DNA of 64,000 bases from Legionella antarctica (GCF_011764505.1 NZ_AP022840.1:1-64000), one strand, 5' to 3'; numbered from the stretch's first letter, positions 17,970 through 27,379 are shown. The notes: a model not told the origin generated them from the sequence alone. Translations and numbers: made by a program.

Positions 17970-18283
17970 ATTATAAAGGTTATCTTGGTCATGTAGAGTT
18001 TGATGATGAAAATGAACTCTTTGTTGGCGAAGTCATTAATACCAAAGATGTCATTACGTTCCAGGCTGATACAGCGCATGGGCTAAAACAGGCATTTGTT
18101 GAGTCAATAGATGATTATATTGACTTTTGTCATGAGCGAAATGAAAAACCAGAAAAACCGTTTTCAGGGAAATTCAATCTGAGAATTTCTCCAGAGCTCC
18201 ATCGTGAGGCCTATGTAGCAGCCAAACATTCTGGCATGAGCCTAAACTCATGGGTGTGTGATGTGTTGAAGCATGCTGTTTAA
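17963..18283 (+). CDS. hicB: HicB-family antitoxin
   Basis: A 106-residue HicB: the N-terminal partial RNase H-like domain (YKGYLGHVEFDDENELFVGEV, then TAHGLKQAFVESIDDYIDFC) and a C-terminal DNA-binding part of ribbon-helix-helix type (KFNLRISPELHREAYVAAKH). It neutralises HicA and probably represses the operon at the palindrome at 17687-17701. Identical copy at 26743-27063. Confidence 0.9.
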   Translation: MLNYKGYLGHVEFDDENELFVGEVINTKDVITFQADTAHGLKQAFVESIDDYIDFCHERNEKPEKPFSGKFNLRISPELHREAYVAAKHSGMSLNSWVCDVLKHAV

Positions 18284-18395
18284 TGTAAATTATAATGCCC
18301 TGCATTTTACGGATATTTAAGCGCTGGTAATGAGGGGGTTGATTATTCACATAATATGCCACCTGCTAAATCTGTATTTTGCTTACCTAAACCCC

Positions 18396-19529
18396 TATTA
18401 GTAAAATACTCACATGCTGCTCACTAATTAAAGAATAATAAAAAATCAAAAAAACCAATGGCACTAAGTAATTTATATAAGAAATTTGTTGATATAATTT
18501 AATTCGGGAATATTCAGTATGGCTCTTAACTAGTGACCAGGCCATTATGGCGCCTAAAATTAAAGAAACAAAAGGTTCAGAGGAATATGCAAAATTAAAT
18601 AAATCAATACTTCCATGCAGATTGTGTAAGAAATAAGTTAATACCGAACCGGTAAACACTGCTAAAATCAGCCCATAACCCAATGAAATATTAATTATCA
18701 GTTTAAGGTCATTCGTGTGTAATGATTTTTTAAAATTATTATATATTATACCTATGAATACAATTGTCAGCATTGGAGCTAGAACCCCAATAGACATAAC
18801 AAATAAAGATAAACAACCAGAAAATATTAATGCTATGGTGATCAATATAATATAAGAAAATGCCCCTAATCTCCCAAATTTTAAGACTATCTTTAAACAG
18901 TCCCTCCAATATCCACGAATAATCAGTAAGTAAATAACAAATATGACTTCTAAATAAACACAATATTTACTATAAACAGTTAACTCGTTATTTTCATAAA
19001 ACCATCCAAAAATAAATATTGAAATGATTCCAACTAGGTTCAAACTAAATCCGAAGTAATTATTAGCCTGGGTCACACCGACTCTTTGATTTTTTGTATA
19101 TGTATTTAACTCAGCTCTGATTAAAAGCTGAAAAAATGAGATGATAAAATAATGTGCCCCACTCCAAAAATAAAGCTGGAGCTTATTAGCCGGATTTAAA
19201 ACGAAGTAACTACTAATAATAAAAATAATACTAAGGATTGATGCAATAAAACGATACCAGTGAATCAACAAATGTTCACTGTTTTTAAAATAATTTTTAT
19301 TTAAGAAGTCCATGAAAAATGATAAGAAAATACTGGTAAATGCAATTAGAATTGTAATTTGTGAAAAAAATAAAATGAGCCTAGTACTTTCATGCAAGAC
19401 TTGAGCATAGGCATTAAGCTCTACACCAAGTGCTCGGATAGGAAAATATACTGGTAAAATAAAAAAATAGATTAAACCAATATTTTCCGAAACTCCCCTG
19501 ATAAATCTTCCTAATATTTTGTTAATCAC
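18396..19529 (-). pseudogene. Polytopic membrane protein truncated by the hicAB transposon
   Basis: An open frame of 380 residues with about ten or eleven strongly hydrophobic segments and short charged loops, resembling an inner-membrane transporter or flippase-like protein; no family motif is recognised. The last few codons (IGV and stop) are contributed by the transposon end at 18387-18395, so the natural C-terminus is missing. It is divergent from the ThiF/MoeB-like gene at 19690 across a 160-bp AT-rich gap. A link between an exporter and an E1-like modifying enzyme is possible but speculative, because both genes are broken. Confidence 0.6.
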
Positions 19530-19689
19530 ATCCGTTCCCTTTTAACAACTTTACAAATACAAATGCTCAGGTTGATGACATAAAAAGATTTTGAGAATAC
19601 AATGAGCTGATATTGAGCTTAAAGTATCTAAAGTTTCAGTTCATGCTCTAGATTCAATAAATTTTTTCGTTATTTTTTTATAGTCATAT

Positions 19690-20024
19690 ATGCCATCAGA
19701 ACGCTATTGTAGACAAATTAATCTTCTTGGGGAAGAAAACCAGCTTAAATTAGCGGAAGCTTCTGTTTTAGTAATTGGAGTCGGAGGAATAGGCTCCCCA
19801 GCTCTTATGTACTTGGTGGCTGGTGGCATTGGGAAAGTAGGTTTTATTGACTATGATTTCGTGACTCTGTCTAATTTACATAGACAAATTCTATACACAG
19901 AACATGATATTGGGAGCACCAAATCATCTATTGCTTACCAAAAACTAAGCTCCATAAACTCAGAAACAAATTTAATTGAATACAATTCAAAATTAAATAT
20001 TGAAATTGCAAATACTATTATTGA
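19690..20024 (+). pseudogene. ThiF/MoeB/HesA-family adenylyltransferase, 5' part
   Basis: The first ~112 residues of an E1-like enzyme: RYCRQINLLGEENQLKLAEA, the ATP-binding VLVIGVGGIGSPALMYL glycine loop, FIDYDFVTLSNLHRQIL and the KSSIAYQKLSSIN stretch, all in the expected order. Such enzymes adenylate a C-terminal glycine of sulfur-carrier or peptide substrates. The frame is cut after about ANTII by the IS3-family element (20025-21481) and resumes with PHYDLIIDGSDN at 21486. The catalytic C-terminal half is absent. Confidence 0.85.
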
Positions 20025-20193
20025 TATGGGTCCGCATGTCTGGAACAAAATTAAGGAAAAATAAGAGCTATTCATCCATCATTTATAGTTAAAAATTCAC
20101 TCAAATTAACCTATTTAAACCTACTCAATACCGTATGAATAGTGATTGCTACTACGAATTGTCTTAGGTCATTTTACCACAACTCTATCAGAA

Positions 20194-20268
20194 TGACTTA
20201 TCCACAAGTCCACAGGTCAGGAGAGCTTCACTTTCTCGTATAGGCCTGTGGGCCTTGTGGGTAAGTCA
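20194..20268. repeat. Long hairpin with a DnaA-box-like arm in the IS3 tail
   Basis: The left arm TGACTTATCCACAAG plus TCCACAGG pairs with CCTGTGGGCCTTGTGGGTAA plus GTCA to give a ~23-bp stem. The left arm contains TTATCCACA, a perfect DnaA box. It lies in the non-coding part downstream of orfB and may act as a terminator or be captured DNA. Confidence 0.6.
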
Positions 20269-20287
20269 TGACGCTCTCATTTAGGGT

Positions 20288-21133
20288 TTATGGTCTTTTC
20301 CGGCCATAATACACCTCTGCGGGCGTTAAATAATTAAAGGACTGGTGAAGCCTTCGGTTATTATAATACTCAAAATACTCCGTTAAGGCCAGCTCAACCT
20401 CTTCAATTGTATCAAAATCATACCGGTAGATTTTTTCTTGCTTAACACTACGCCACAATCGCTCGATAAATATATTATCTAAATAACGTCCTCGCCCATC
20501 CATGCTGATAGAAATGTGGTGAGATTTTAGCGTATTTATCCAATCTTTTGAGGTAAATTGAGAACCCTGATCCGTGTTAAAGATCTCACAACGCGAATGC
20601 AGCAAAGCGTTTCTAAGCGCCTCAATACAAAATTCAGCCTCCATAGTAGGTGAAATAGCCCATCCAATCACATAACGACTATACCAGTCCATAATAGCTA
20701 CTAAATACACATGCTTTCCTTTCATGCGGATGTAGGTGATATCTGCGGCCCAAACCTGATTTGGTTTGGTGATATCCACCTCTTTTAATAAATAAGGGAA
20801 CACCTCATGCTCCTTATTGGGAACGCTTGTATTTGGCTTTGGGTAAACAGTCGATAACCCCATCATTTCCATCAACTTTTTTACTCGACGTTTACCAACA
20901 GGATAGCCTACTTCTTTTGACAGCCATCTTGCCCGCTTAATTTTACCTTCACATGGATACTGCAGATAGTGCTCATCAAGTAGCGCCATAAGCGCTTCAT
21001 CTTCGACAGAAATGGGCTTGGCACTATAATAATAACTTGAAACAGGCAAGTCTAATAGCAAGCATTGTTCACGAATGGTGAGCTCGGCAAGAGGATCAAT
21101 CATGACGCGCTTTTCATCCAGACTAAAGTTCAT
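20288..21133 (-). CDS. IS3-family transposase OrfB (integrase catalytic domain)
   Basis: 281 residues with an HTH_21-like N-terminal segment (LLDEHYLQYPCEGKIKRARW) and an rve DDE domain. The first aspartate is in QVWAADITYIRMKG, the second in FNTDQGSQFTS and the glutamate in IERLWRSVKQEK. The start overlaps orfA by 11 bp, and a run of nine T (A on the coding strand) at 21136-21144 sits at the junction, a likely slip site for a -1 OrfAB fusion. Confidence 0.93.
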   Translation of the reverse strand: MNFSLDEKRVMIDPLAELTIREQCLLLDLPVSSYYYSAKPISVEDEALMALLDEHYLQYPCEGKIKRARWLSKEVGYPVGKRRVKKLMEMMGLSTVYPKPNTSVPNKEHEVFPYLLKEVDITKPNQVWAADITYIRMKGKHVYLVAIMDWYSRYVIGWAISPTMEAEFCIEALRNALLHSRCEIFNTDQGSQFTSKDWINTLKSHHISISMDGRGRYLDNIFIERLWRSVKQEKIYRYDFDTIEEVELALTEYFEYYNNRRLHQSFNYLTPAEVYYGRKRP

Positions 21134-21407
21134 GCTTTTTTTTTAGCCAAGATAGCTGCGCTTGAAGTCGACCAATTTCTTGATATAATGCCTCAACAAG
21201 CTGCTCTTGGGACTTGGCTTCTTTTTCATTAGCCCCAGAGAATAAATCGTTAATGGCTTTGATGGCCGATTGCTTCCAAGTTTTTACCTGCGTTGCGTGA
21301 ACACCGTATTCACTGGTAATTTGCGCTTGTGTGAGTTTCCCCTCAATCGCAGCTAGCGTTATTTTTGCCTTCTTGGCCGCCGTATAATAAGCTCGCTTTT
21401 TAGACAT
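21123..21407 (-). CDS. IS3-family transposase OrfA
   Basis: A 94-residue helix-turn-helix protein (AKITLAAIEGKLTQAQITSE) with a C-terminal leucine-zipper-like helix (EQLVEALYQEIGRLQAQLSW), typical of IS3 OrfA. It binds the element ends and becomes the N-terminus of the OrfAB transposase by frameshifting on the A9 run. Confidence 0.92.
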   Translation of the reverse strand: MSKKRAYYTAAKKAKITLAAIEGKLTQAQITSEYGVHATQVKTWKQSAIKAINDLFSGANEKEAKSQEQLVEALYQEIGRLQAQLSWLKKKHEL

Positions 21408-21485
21408 TTTATTCTCCTCTTTGTATTAAGAAGAATAGCTCTTAAAAAACCTTTTTTTGTGTCCAGAAAACCGCGCCTATATTAT

Positions 21486-21592
21486 ATTCCTCACTACGAT
21501 TTAATTATTGATGGCTCCGATAATTTTAAAACTCGTTATTTAGTTAATGATATATGCTGCCAATTGAATAAATCGTTCATTAGCTCAAGTAT
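21486..21592 (+). pseudogene. ThiF/MoeB-like gene, internal fragment
   Basis: Reads PHYDLIIDGSDNFKTRYLVN then DICCQLNKSFISSS, the DGxDNFxTRYLVND block that follows the ATP site in ThiF/MoeB proteins. It is in frame with the 5' part at 19690-20024 once the IS3 element is removed, and is itself cut by the IS21-family element from 21593. The rest of the gene is not seen beyond that element. Confidence 0.85.
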
Positions 21593-21688
21593 TTTGGGTA
21601 TTCCTGCGAACGTGATCACCGATTATCGCCTAGCGTGATCACCTATTACTGCGCTGTTTTTACAAGCGGTGAGATTATTACAAAGTGA

Positions 21689-22426
21689 TCACGATGAAGC
21701 AATTTCTTTTTTTCTCATGGACTCTCCGTTGAGTTCTATTCGATGTGCATTTTCAGAGATGCGATCGAGTATGGCATCGGCGATGGTTGGCTCACCTAAA
21801 TACTCATGCCATTTAGCCACAGGAAACTGGCTTGTAATAATGGTCGATTTTAGCTGATACCGATCTTCAATAAGATTAAACAAGTCGTGGCGTTGTGCTG
21901 CATTGATTGCTGTTAATCCAAAGTCATCAAGAATCAGTACATCATCCTTGTGTAATTGCGTCATTAACTTGGCATAGCTTCCATCGGCATGTGAGATGCT
22001 CATTTCTTCTAAAAATCGCGTTAACAATAAATAGCGAACTTTATAACCTAGACGGCAAGCTTGGTTTCCGATAGCGCATGAAAGATATGTTTTCCCGCAG
22101 CCGGTAGGTCCGGTTATAAGTAAATTTTGATGGTGACGAACAAAGTCACATTTAGCAAGAGCCATCACTTTTGCCTTTTCCAAACCCCTCTTATTTTTAT
22201 AACAAACATCTTCAATGGCTGCAGATTGCCTGAGTTTTGCTCGCCGCTGTAAACTCTGCACACGATTATTGTCTCTGCGTAGTATTTCGCGGTCCAACAA
22301 GAGACTTAACCTCTCTTCAAAGCTTAAGTCGGCGTGTTTGGGTTGGCTTTGTTGTTCACGAAAGCCCTCCTGCATGCCCGTCATTTTTAGTTGTCTCATT
22401 TGTTCTAATACGGATTCATTGTTCAT
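21689..22426 (-). CDS. istB: IstB-like ATPase of the first IS21 element
   Basis: 245 residues, AAA+ DnaC/IstB family: LLITGPTGCGKTYLSCAIG (Walker A), VLILDDFGLTAIN (Walker B), and TIITSQFPVAKWHEYLGEP near the sensor region. IstB forms ATP-dependent oligomers that guide IstA to target DNA. It follows istA after 40 bp in the same direction. Confidence 0.93.
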   Translation of the reverse strand: MNNESVLEQMRQLKMTGMQEGFREQQSQPKHADLSFEERLSLLLDREILRRDNNRVQSLQRRAKLRQSAAIEDVCYKNKRGLEKAKVMALAKCDFVRHHQNLLITGPTGCGKTYLSCAIGNQACRLGYKVRYLLLTRFLEEMSISHADGSYAKLMTQLHKDDVLILDDFGLTAINAAQRHDLFNLIEDRYQLKSTIITSQFPVAKWHEYLGEPTIADAILDRISENAHRIELNGESMRKKEIASS

Positions 22427-22466
22427 TTTTTTCCTTGTTTTTTAATTAAAAATTGTTGATACAGAC

Positions 22467-24017
22467 TCAGTGGTAATACTGAGAGCCCCTAATGTTGTCA
22501 TGCGTTAATCCATGTAGGTTCACGTCACGTGATGCATGAATTTTTGCTCCTTGGTCAAGGTTATTTTCTAGAATGGATAACACGCTTTTACGGCTGTATG
22601 CCCCCTGGTGTACACCATAGGAGCAGGCTTGCTCTAAACGGATTTCTCCATAGCGTTTCGCTAGTTTCAAAATACCAAGGCAGGAACGGTAAGCCTGTTC
22701 GGGGTGAGGTTTTTCATCAAATATTCTTTTTACGACCATGTGTGTGCAAGCACCTATCTCGCTCGCCCACCGTAAATATCTCTCTTTTGATTGCTCGGTG
22801 TGTATGCGGTGCCTCTTGGGCATGTGATGAGAAATCGTGGATTGTTTACCTGGTATGCTTGAATACAGATGCATCGCTATGCGCTCTCCTTCAAAATAAC
22901 ATTCAACCGTATGCTGGTTAAACCATAAATCAATGAGCTGGCCGCAGTACCTATGAGGCACGCTGTAATAATGCCCTTGAAGCACAACATGGTAATCAAT
23001 ACCTGCGCGAGACGCTTTGTACTGCCTGTAATAATAGGCATCTGCTGGTAACGGTTTTAATACAGGTTTGTCCATTTCCATGAAGACTGACTCGCGACAT
23101 CCAGGTAGTTTTTGAAATGGTTTTTGGTTCATTATGGTTAATAGCCGTGCAATCTCTGCATTGAGTTCATTAAGACCCACAAAGGTTTGATGTCGTAATC
23201 GGGCTAATATCCAACGTTGAGCAACTTGAACACCTGATTCAACAGATGCTTTGTCTTGAGGACGATAAGGCCTTGCTGGAAGTACAGCTGTGCCATAATG
23301 CTCAATGAAGTGTGCGTATGTTGGATTCGTATCAGGCTCATATCGACATGATTTACTGATGGCTGAACGGAGATTATCTGGCACAACAAGTGCTGGAACA
23401 CCGCCAAAAAACTCAAACATCCGGCGTTGAGAACCCAAAAAGTCAGGAAGTTGCTGAGACCATGTGGCTTCAGCAAACGTATACTTAGAGGCACCCAAAA
23501 CACCTACGAAAATTTCAGCAGCCCTGATGTCATTTGTTTCAGGATCAATAATACTGAACGTAACACCGCTGTAATCAATAAAAACCTTATCTCCCGCCTT
23601 ATGTGTCTGACGCAACGAGCGTTTTAGGCTTTGCTTATAAGCACGATAGTGGTAACAATAACGAGAATAGCTTAAAGCGCCTTCTTGTTCTGATTGATGT
23701 TCATCCCAAAGCAACTGTAATGTGACGCCTTTTCGGCTTAATTCTTGGTGAGTTTTTGCGAAATCTATTAAGTCTAGCGCCTTGTTTAGGCTGGCATGAG
23801 CGGCTTTCGGCTTTAAAATTTCAAGTAAAGCTGGCTCGTCCATCCCCTCAGGAAGAGGCCATGAAAGATTTTTATCCAGGGCTCGATTGATGTATTTGAT
23901 AACCACACCAACCGATACACTAAGACTGTTTGCTATTTGGCGCCTGCTTAATTTTAACTCAAAATGAAGACGCAGTATCTGAATCAATTTACGCATAGAT
24001 GTTCCTTTTGCTGACAT
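22467..24017 (-). CDS. istA: IstA-like transposase of the first IS21 element
   Basis: 516 residues with an N-terminal helix-turn-helix (LKLSRRQIANSLSVSVGVVI) and an rve catalytic core: VFIDYSGVTFSI (D), LVVPDNLRSAISK (D) and QDKASVESGVQ (E). The C-terminal part resembles the Mu-type beta-barrel. It is the transposase of the IS21-family element and would bind the TGATCAC arrays at its ends. Confidence 0.93.
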   Translation of the reverse strand: MSAKGTSMRKLIQILRLHFELKLSRRQIANSLSVSVGVVIKYINRALDKNLSWPLPEGMDEPALLEILKPKAAHASLNKALDLIDFAKTHQELSRKGVTLQLLWDEHQSEQEGALSYSRYCYHYRAYKQSLKRSLRQTHKAGDKVFIDYSGVTFSIIDPETNDIRAAEIFVGVLGASKYTFAEATWSQQLPDFLGSQRRMFEFFGGVPALVVPDNLRSAISKSCRYEPDTNPTYAHFIEHYGTAVLPARPYRPQDKASVESGVQVAQRWILARLRHQTFVGLNELNAEIARLLTIMNQKPFQKLPGCRESVFMEMDKPVLKPLPADAYYYRQYKASRAGIDYHVVLQGHYYSVPHRYCGQLIDLWFNQHTVECYFEGERIAMHLYSSIPGKQSTISHHMPKRHRIHTEQSKERYLRWASEIGACTHMVVKRIFDEKPHPEQAYRSCLGILKLAKRYGEIRLEQACSYGVHQGAYSRKSVLSILENNLDQGAKIHASRDVNLHGLTHDNIRGSQYYH

Positions 24018-24098
24018 TTTTACTCTCCGATTAAACTAACTAGTATAACCGGTGCTAATGCTTGCAAAAGCCACGCCCCATATGGAGTGGTGGCATCG

Positions 24099-24207
24099 TG
24101 ATCACCTATTCCTGTTTTTTGGGAAAAGTGATCACGATCAGGCGATAATCGGTGATCACGATCAAGCGATAATCACTGATCACGGTAGGGCGATAATGAC
24201 TGATCAC
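24099..24207. repeat. TGATCAC terminal repeat array of the first IS21 element
   Basis: Five TGATCAC palindromes; the last four are spaced exactly 24 bp apart (24129, 24153, 24177, 24201). Three more lie at the opposite end. These are probable IstA binding sites. Confidence 0.85.
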
Positions 24208-24227
24208 GATGGGCAGGAATACCCAAA

Positions 24228-24384
24228 TGTAGTTATCCTTAGAAAAACTATAGTTTTTTTATCATAGATTTAATCAATCGAAAAAATAGAAATTCCAATA
24301 CCTACTAATCCCACGATCATCATTGCCTGAAAAAAATCAGCACTATGATGTAATAACTGGTGATTTCCTGTTAACTGCTGGGAG
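24228..24384. other. Spacer between two IS21 elements, possible gene remnant
   Basis: Short segment squeezed between two insertion sequences. On the minus strand it can encode a hydrophobic C-terminus (AMMIVGLVGIGISIFSID then stop) that may be the tail of a lost membrane protein. Too short for a firm call. Confidence 0.3.
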
Positions 24385-24532
24385 TGTCATGGGCCACGAT
24401 TACTAGCCCACTAAAGGTCGGGTTTGGCCACGATTAATGGCCCACTCCATGGCCATCTCTGAGTCCCACTTTGAGTAGCAAATAAACAGTGTTAGTTTGG
24501 TCATTACCAATAACTAACGGATTTGTTATGAG

Positions 24533-26080
24533 ATGAGGATTAAAACAATGGCAGAAATTAGAGAGGTGCTATATCAGCACAAAAAAGGGATGACTCAACG
24601 CAATATTGAAAAGTCTCTAAGCGTTTCACGAATGAGCATACGCAAGTACGTTTCAATGGCCAAGGATTTGGGTTATCAGGAGGATATTTCCAATGATGAG
24701 CTCGAAGTTATCGCTTTGCAGATACATAATAAAATCGTTAATACTACAGCCAACAACAGACCCAATAAATCAGAAAAAGAACTTGAGGCGCATCACGAAA
24801 AAATAGCATCACTCCTCACTGAGAAGTGGATTACCCATATGCAGATACACCGAATTTTAAGCGATAATGGTCTTGTTAGCAGTCGAAGAAGTCTTAGTCG
24901 TTATATTGAACGTCATTTCCCCTCGTTGCCTAAGGCTACGGTACATTTGTTAACAAAGCCTGGGCATGAAGCACAAGTTGACTATGCGTTTGTTGGGTTT
25001 ATCAATAATAAAAAAACATACGCTTTTATTATGACGTTATCACATAGTCGGTATCGATATGTTGAGTTTGTACATTCTCAAAATCAGCAATCATGGGCGC
25101 AAAGCCATATCAATGCCTTTCATTTTTTTGGAGGCGTGCCCAACTGCATTCTTTTAGACAATTTGAAATCGGGAATTATTAAAGCACATATTTATGATCC
25201 AACGGTCAATGAAACCTATGCAGAGTTATCTCGCTTTTATGACTTTATAGCCGATCCGGCGAAGGCTCGAACGCCCGAGCACAAGGGGAAGGTTGAGCGT
25301 AGTGTTCAATTGGTAAAAGAACAGGTTATCGCGGGGATAACCTATGATGATTTGGCCTCGATGAACGCCTTTGCACGTGATTGGTGCGCTAATAAGGTAT
25401 CGCACGTCATCTGCAGTACCACTGGTGAAAAGCCAATTGACGTATTTAAAAATGAAGAATTTAATTTATTAAACCCACTGCCAGCAGGCGCTTTTGATAT
25501 GCCCATTTGGATGGATGCTCAAGTTCATCGTGACCATCATTTTGTTGTTGCTGGTAATTTTTATTCTGTGCCAACGATACATATCGGGACAAAGGTTAAA
25601 ATTAGAGTTGGCTTGAAGACCGTTCAGGCCTATGTGAATCATGCTTTGATTAAGACCCATATTCGTAACTACGGGCGTGGACAGTGGGAAACGGATCCCA
25701 ATGACTACCATAATTCTGCAAAGTATTACTTAGAAAATACTGCTGGCGTTTGTATTGAAGCGGCCAAAGCAATTGGTCAGGCAACGGAGGAAATGGTCAC
25801 AAAGGTACTGGCTGAAGGCTCTAGAACGAGCTTAAGAAAAGCCCAGGCTATCATCCGCTTGGTTGAGGAATACGGTAATGAGCGCCTTGAAAATGCATGT
25901 TTACGCGCGATTTTATTTGATAATTATACTCATCAATCATTGAAAAAAATCCTCACGGAAGGCCTGGATAAAAAAGACACGAGAACATTCTCCACTAAGC
26001 GCTCGGCCAATCATGAGAACTTTGCCTATATTCGCGCAGCAAGTGATTACAGCTCAACGATGGAGGCTCATTATGAGTGA
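24533..26080 (+). CDS. istA: IstA-like transposase of the second IS21 element (copy A)
   Basis: 515 residues, identical to the protein at 56336-57883. N-terminal helix-turn-helix (MTQRNIEKSLSVSRMSIRKY); rve core with QVDYAFVGFINN (D), CILLDNLKSGIIKA (D) and TPEHKGKVERSVQ (E). It overlaps istB by a few bases. The gene is intact even though its partner istB in this copy is broken. Confidence 0.94.
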   Translation: MRIKTMAEIREVLYQHKKGMTQRNIEKSLSVSRMSIRKYVSMAKDLGYQEDISNDELEVIALQIHNKIVNTTANNRPNKSEKELEAHHEKIASLLTEKWITHMQIHRILSDNGLVSSRRSLSRYIERHFPSLPKATVHLLTKPGHEAQVDYAFVGFINNKKTYAFIMTLSHSRYRYVEFVHSQNQQSWAQSHINAFHFFGGVPNCILLDNLKSGIIKAHIYDPTVNETYAELSRFYDFIADPAKARTPEHKGKVERSVQLVKEQVIAGITYDDLASMNAFARDWCANKVSHVICSTTGEKPIDVFKNEEFNLLNPLPAGAFDMPIWMDAQVHRDHHFVVAGNFYSVPTIHIGTKVKIRVGLKTVQAYVNHALIKTHIRNYGRGQWETDPNDYHNSAKYYLENTAGVCIEAAKAIGQATEEMVTKVLAEGSRTSLRKAQAIIRLVEEYGNERLENACLRAILFDNYTHQSLKKILTEGLDKKDTRTFSTKRSANHENFAYIRAASDYSSTMEAHYE

Positions 26081-26630
26081 TATCAATATGTTAGAGCTTG
26101 CAAAAAAACTACGTTTGACAGGGATCCCAGACACACTGCTAGCAAGAGTAGAACAGGCTCGCGCAGCGTCCCTCTCTTATGAAGAGTTGCTCTCAATGTT
26201 GTTTCAGGATGAGGATGAGGCTCGTCAACAAAAATTGCTTGCTGGGCGTGTAAGGCAAGCTCGATTTGAGGAGCCTCAGTGTTTTGAAAATTTTGAACTG
26301 GCTCGATATTCAACACAAGTCACACAAGCCATCCGCACCCTGATGACAGGGAAGTTTATCAAAGAAAAAAACCATGTCATCATCATGGGACCTGTTGGCA
26401 CCGGAAAGACTCACCTGGCTCAAGCCCTGGGTCTAATGGCATGTCAACGACATAAAAAAGTCTGCTTTATAAGAGCGAATGAACTGTTAAATCAGTTCCA
26501 CCAAGCAAGAGCGGATGAAACATGGACTGCGCTTTTTAAACGTTACTCACGATACGATGTGCTTATTTTAGATGACTTCGGGCTGAAAGCATTATCGCCA
26601 GAACAGTCCACTGATCTGTATGATTTAATA
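26073..26630 (+). pseudogene. istB: IstB of the second IS21 element, 5' part (copy A)
   Basis: Encodes the first ~186 residues of IstB including Walker A (MGPVGTGKTHLAQALG) and Walker B (VLILDDFGLKALS). The frame is cut after DLYDL by the transposon at 26631. The remaining C-terminus is at 31395-31592, and the intact gene is at 57876-58631. The target duplication TAATA is seen on both sides (26626-26630, 31390-31394). Confidence 0.95.
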
Positions 26631-26742
26631 GGGGTTTAGGTAAGCAAAATACAGATTTAGCAGGTGGCATATTATGTGAATAATCAACCCCCTCATTACC
26701 AGCGCTTAAATATCCGTAAAATGCAGGGCATTATAATTTACA

Positions 26743-27063
26743 TTAAACAGCATGCTTCAACACATCACACACCCATGAGTTTAGGCTCATGCCAGAATGT
26801 TTGGCTGCTACATAGGCCTCACGATGGAGCTCTGGAGAAATTCTCAGATTGAATTTCCCTGAAAACGGTTTTTCTGGTTTTTCATTTCGCTCATGACAAA
26901 AGTCAATATAATCATCTATTGACTCAACAAATGCCTGTTTTAGCCCATGCGCTGTATCAGCCTGGAACGTAATGACATCTTTGGTATTAATGACTTCGCC
27001 AACAAAGAGTTCATTTTCATCATCAAACTCTACATGACCAAGATAACCTTTATAATTTAACAT
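26743..27063 (-). CDS. hicB: HicB-family antitoxin (copy 2)
   Basis: Amino-acid identical to the HicB at 17963-18283: N-terminal HicB domain and C-terminal ribbon-helix-helix-type DNA-binding segment (KFNLRISPELHREAY). It is encoded downstream of and overlapping hicA by 7 bp in the inverted transposon copy. The two copies would cross-neutralise and cross-regulate each other's toxin. Confidence 0.9.
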   Translation of the reverse strand: MLNYKGYLGHVEFDDENELFVGEVINTKDVITFQADTAHGLKQAFVESIDDYIDFCHERNEKPEKPFSGKFNLRISPELHREAYVAAKHSGMSLNSWVCDVLKHAV

Positions 27064-27314
27064 GGCTCTACTCCTGCTTCTTTCAGTAAACGCCTCATTG
27101 AAACAACTGCTCCCTTATCGGCCTCTTTTTTAGGATGAGGTCGATGAAAAACAGCCCGAACACCATTCAGCGCTATACGTACTCGTGATCCGCGCCCCTC
27201 GGATAATTCAGCGCCCAAGCTAACAAGCAACGACTCGATATCCTTCCAGATAATGCTGGCATTCACTGGCGTTTCAAATATGCTGTGCAGCACTTTTTTA
27301 TGTTTAGCTTTCAT
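27057..27314 (-). CDS. hicA: HicA-family toxin (copy 2)
   Basis: Amino-acid identical to the HicA at 17712-17969, with the GRGSRVRIALNGVRAVFHRP core. It is preceded by the operator palindrome at 27325-27339. Duplication doubles the dosage of this addiction module on the molecule. Confidence 0.85.
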   Translation of the reverse strand: MKAKHKKVLHSIFETPVNASIIWKDIESLLVSLGAELSEGRGSRVRIALNGVRAVFHRPHPKKEADKGAVVSMRRLLKEAGVEPC

Positions 27315-27379
27315 TGGTTAATGATACCATATTATGGTACTATTTCAAGTGGTTCATACGGATATTAAATCACACGTTC

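Larger units (their letters stand above)
13637..18395 (+). mobile_element. Tn3-family transposon with tyrosine recombinase and hicAB (copy 1)
   Basis: A 4759-bp unit with inverted ends GGGGTTTCGGCAAGCAAATT (left) and GGGGTTTAGGTAAGCAAAAT (right, minus strand), about 38 bp each. It carries a tyrosine recombinase, a transposase and hicAB. The same 4759-bp unit occurs inverted at 26631-31389. Flanks here are ACTCA and TATTA, so no target duplication remains. A deletion or exchange with another copy probably followed insertion. The right end truncates a membrane protein gene. Confidence 0.92.
20025..21481 (-). mobile_element. IS3-family insertion sequence
   Basis: About 1.46 kb with two overlapping ORFs. 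The terminal sequences TATGGGTCCGCATGTCTGGA (left) and TATAGGCGCGGTTTTCTGGA (right, minus strand) are inverted repeats with mismatches. Exact ends are uncertain by a few bases and I could not define the duplication. It splits the ThiF-like gene. Unusually, about 260 bp of non-coding DNA lie between orfB and the left end. Confidence 0.8.
21593..24227 (-). mobile_element. IS21-family insertion sequence (first type)
   Basis: Ends TTTGGGTATTCCTGC and GCAGGAATACCCAAA enclose istA and istB. Both ends carry multiple TGATCAC sites (21613, 21636, 21686; and 24099, 24129, 24153, 24177, 24201), as expected for IS21-family terminal repeats. Neighbouring flanks do not match, and the ThiF gene does not resume on the far side, so an adjacent deletion is likely. 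Confidence 0.88.

Noticed and set aside
18174-18362. Leftward frame over hicB and the transposon end (also at 26664-26852)
   Set aside because: Present twice only because the transposon is duplicated; antisense to hicB.
20194-20268. Hairpin in the IS3 tail as a tRNA or attC site
   Set aside because: Single long stem without cloverleaf arms, and no attC core motifs (RYYYAAC/GTTRRRY) at the ends.
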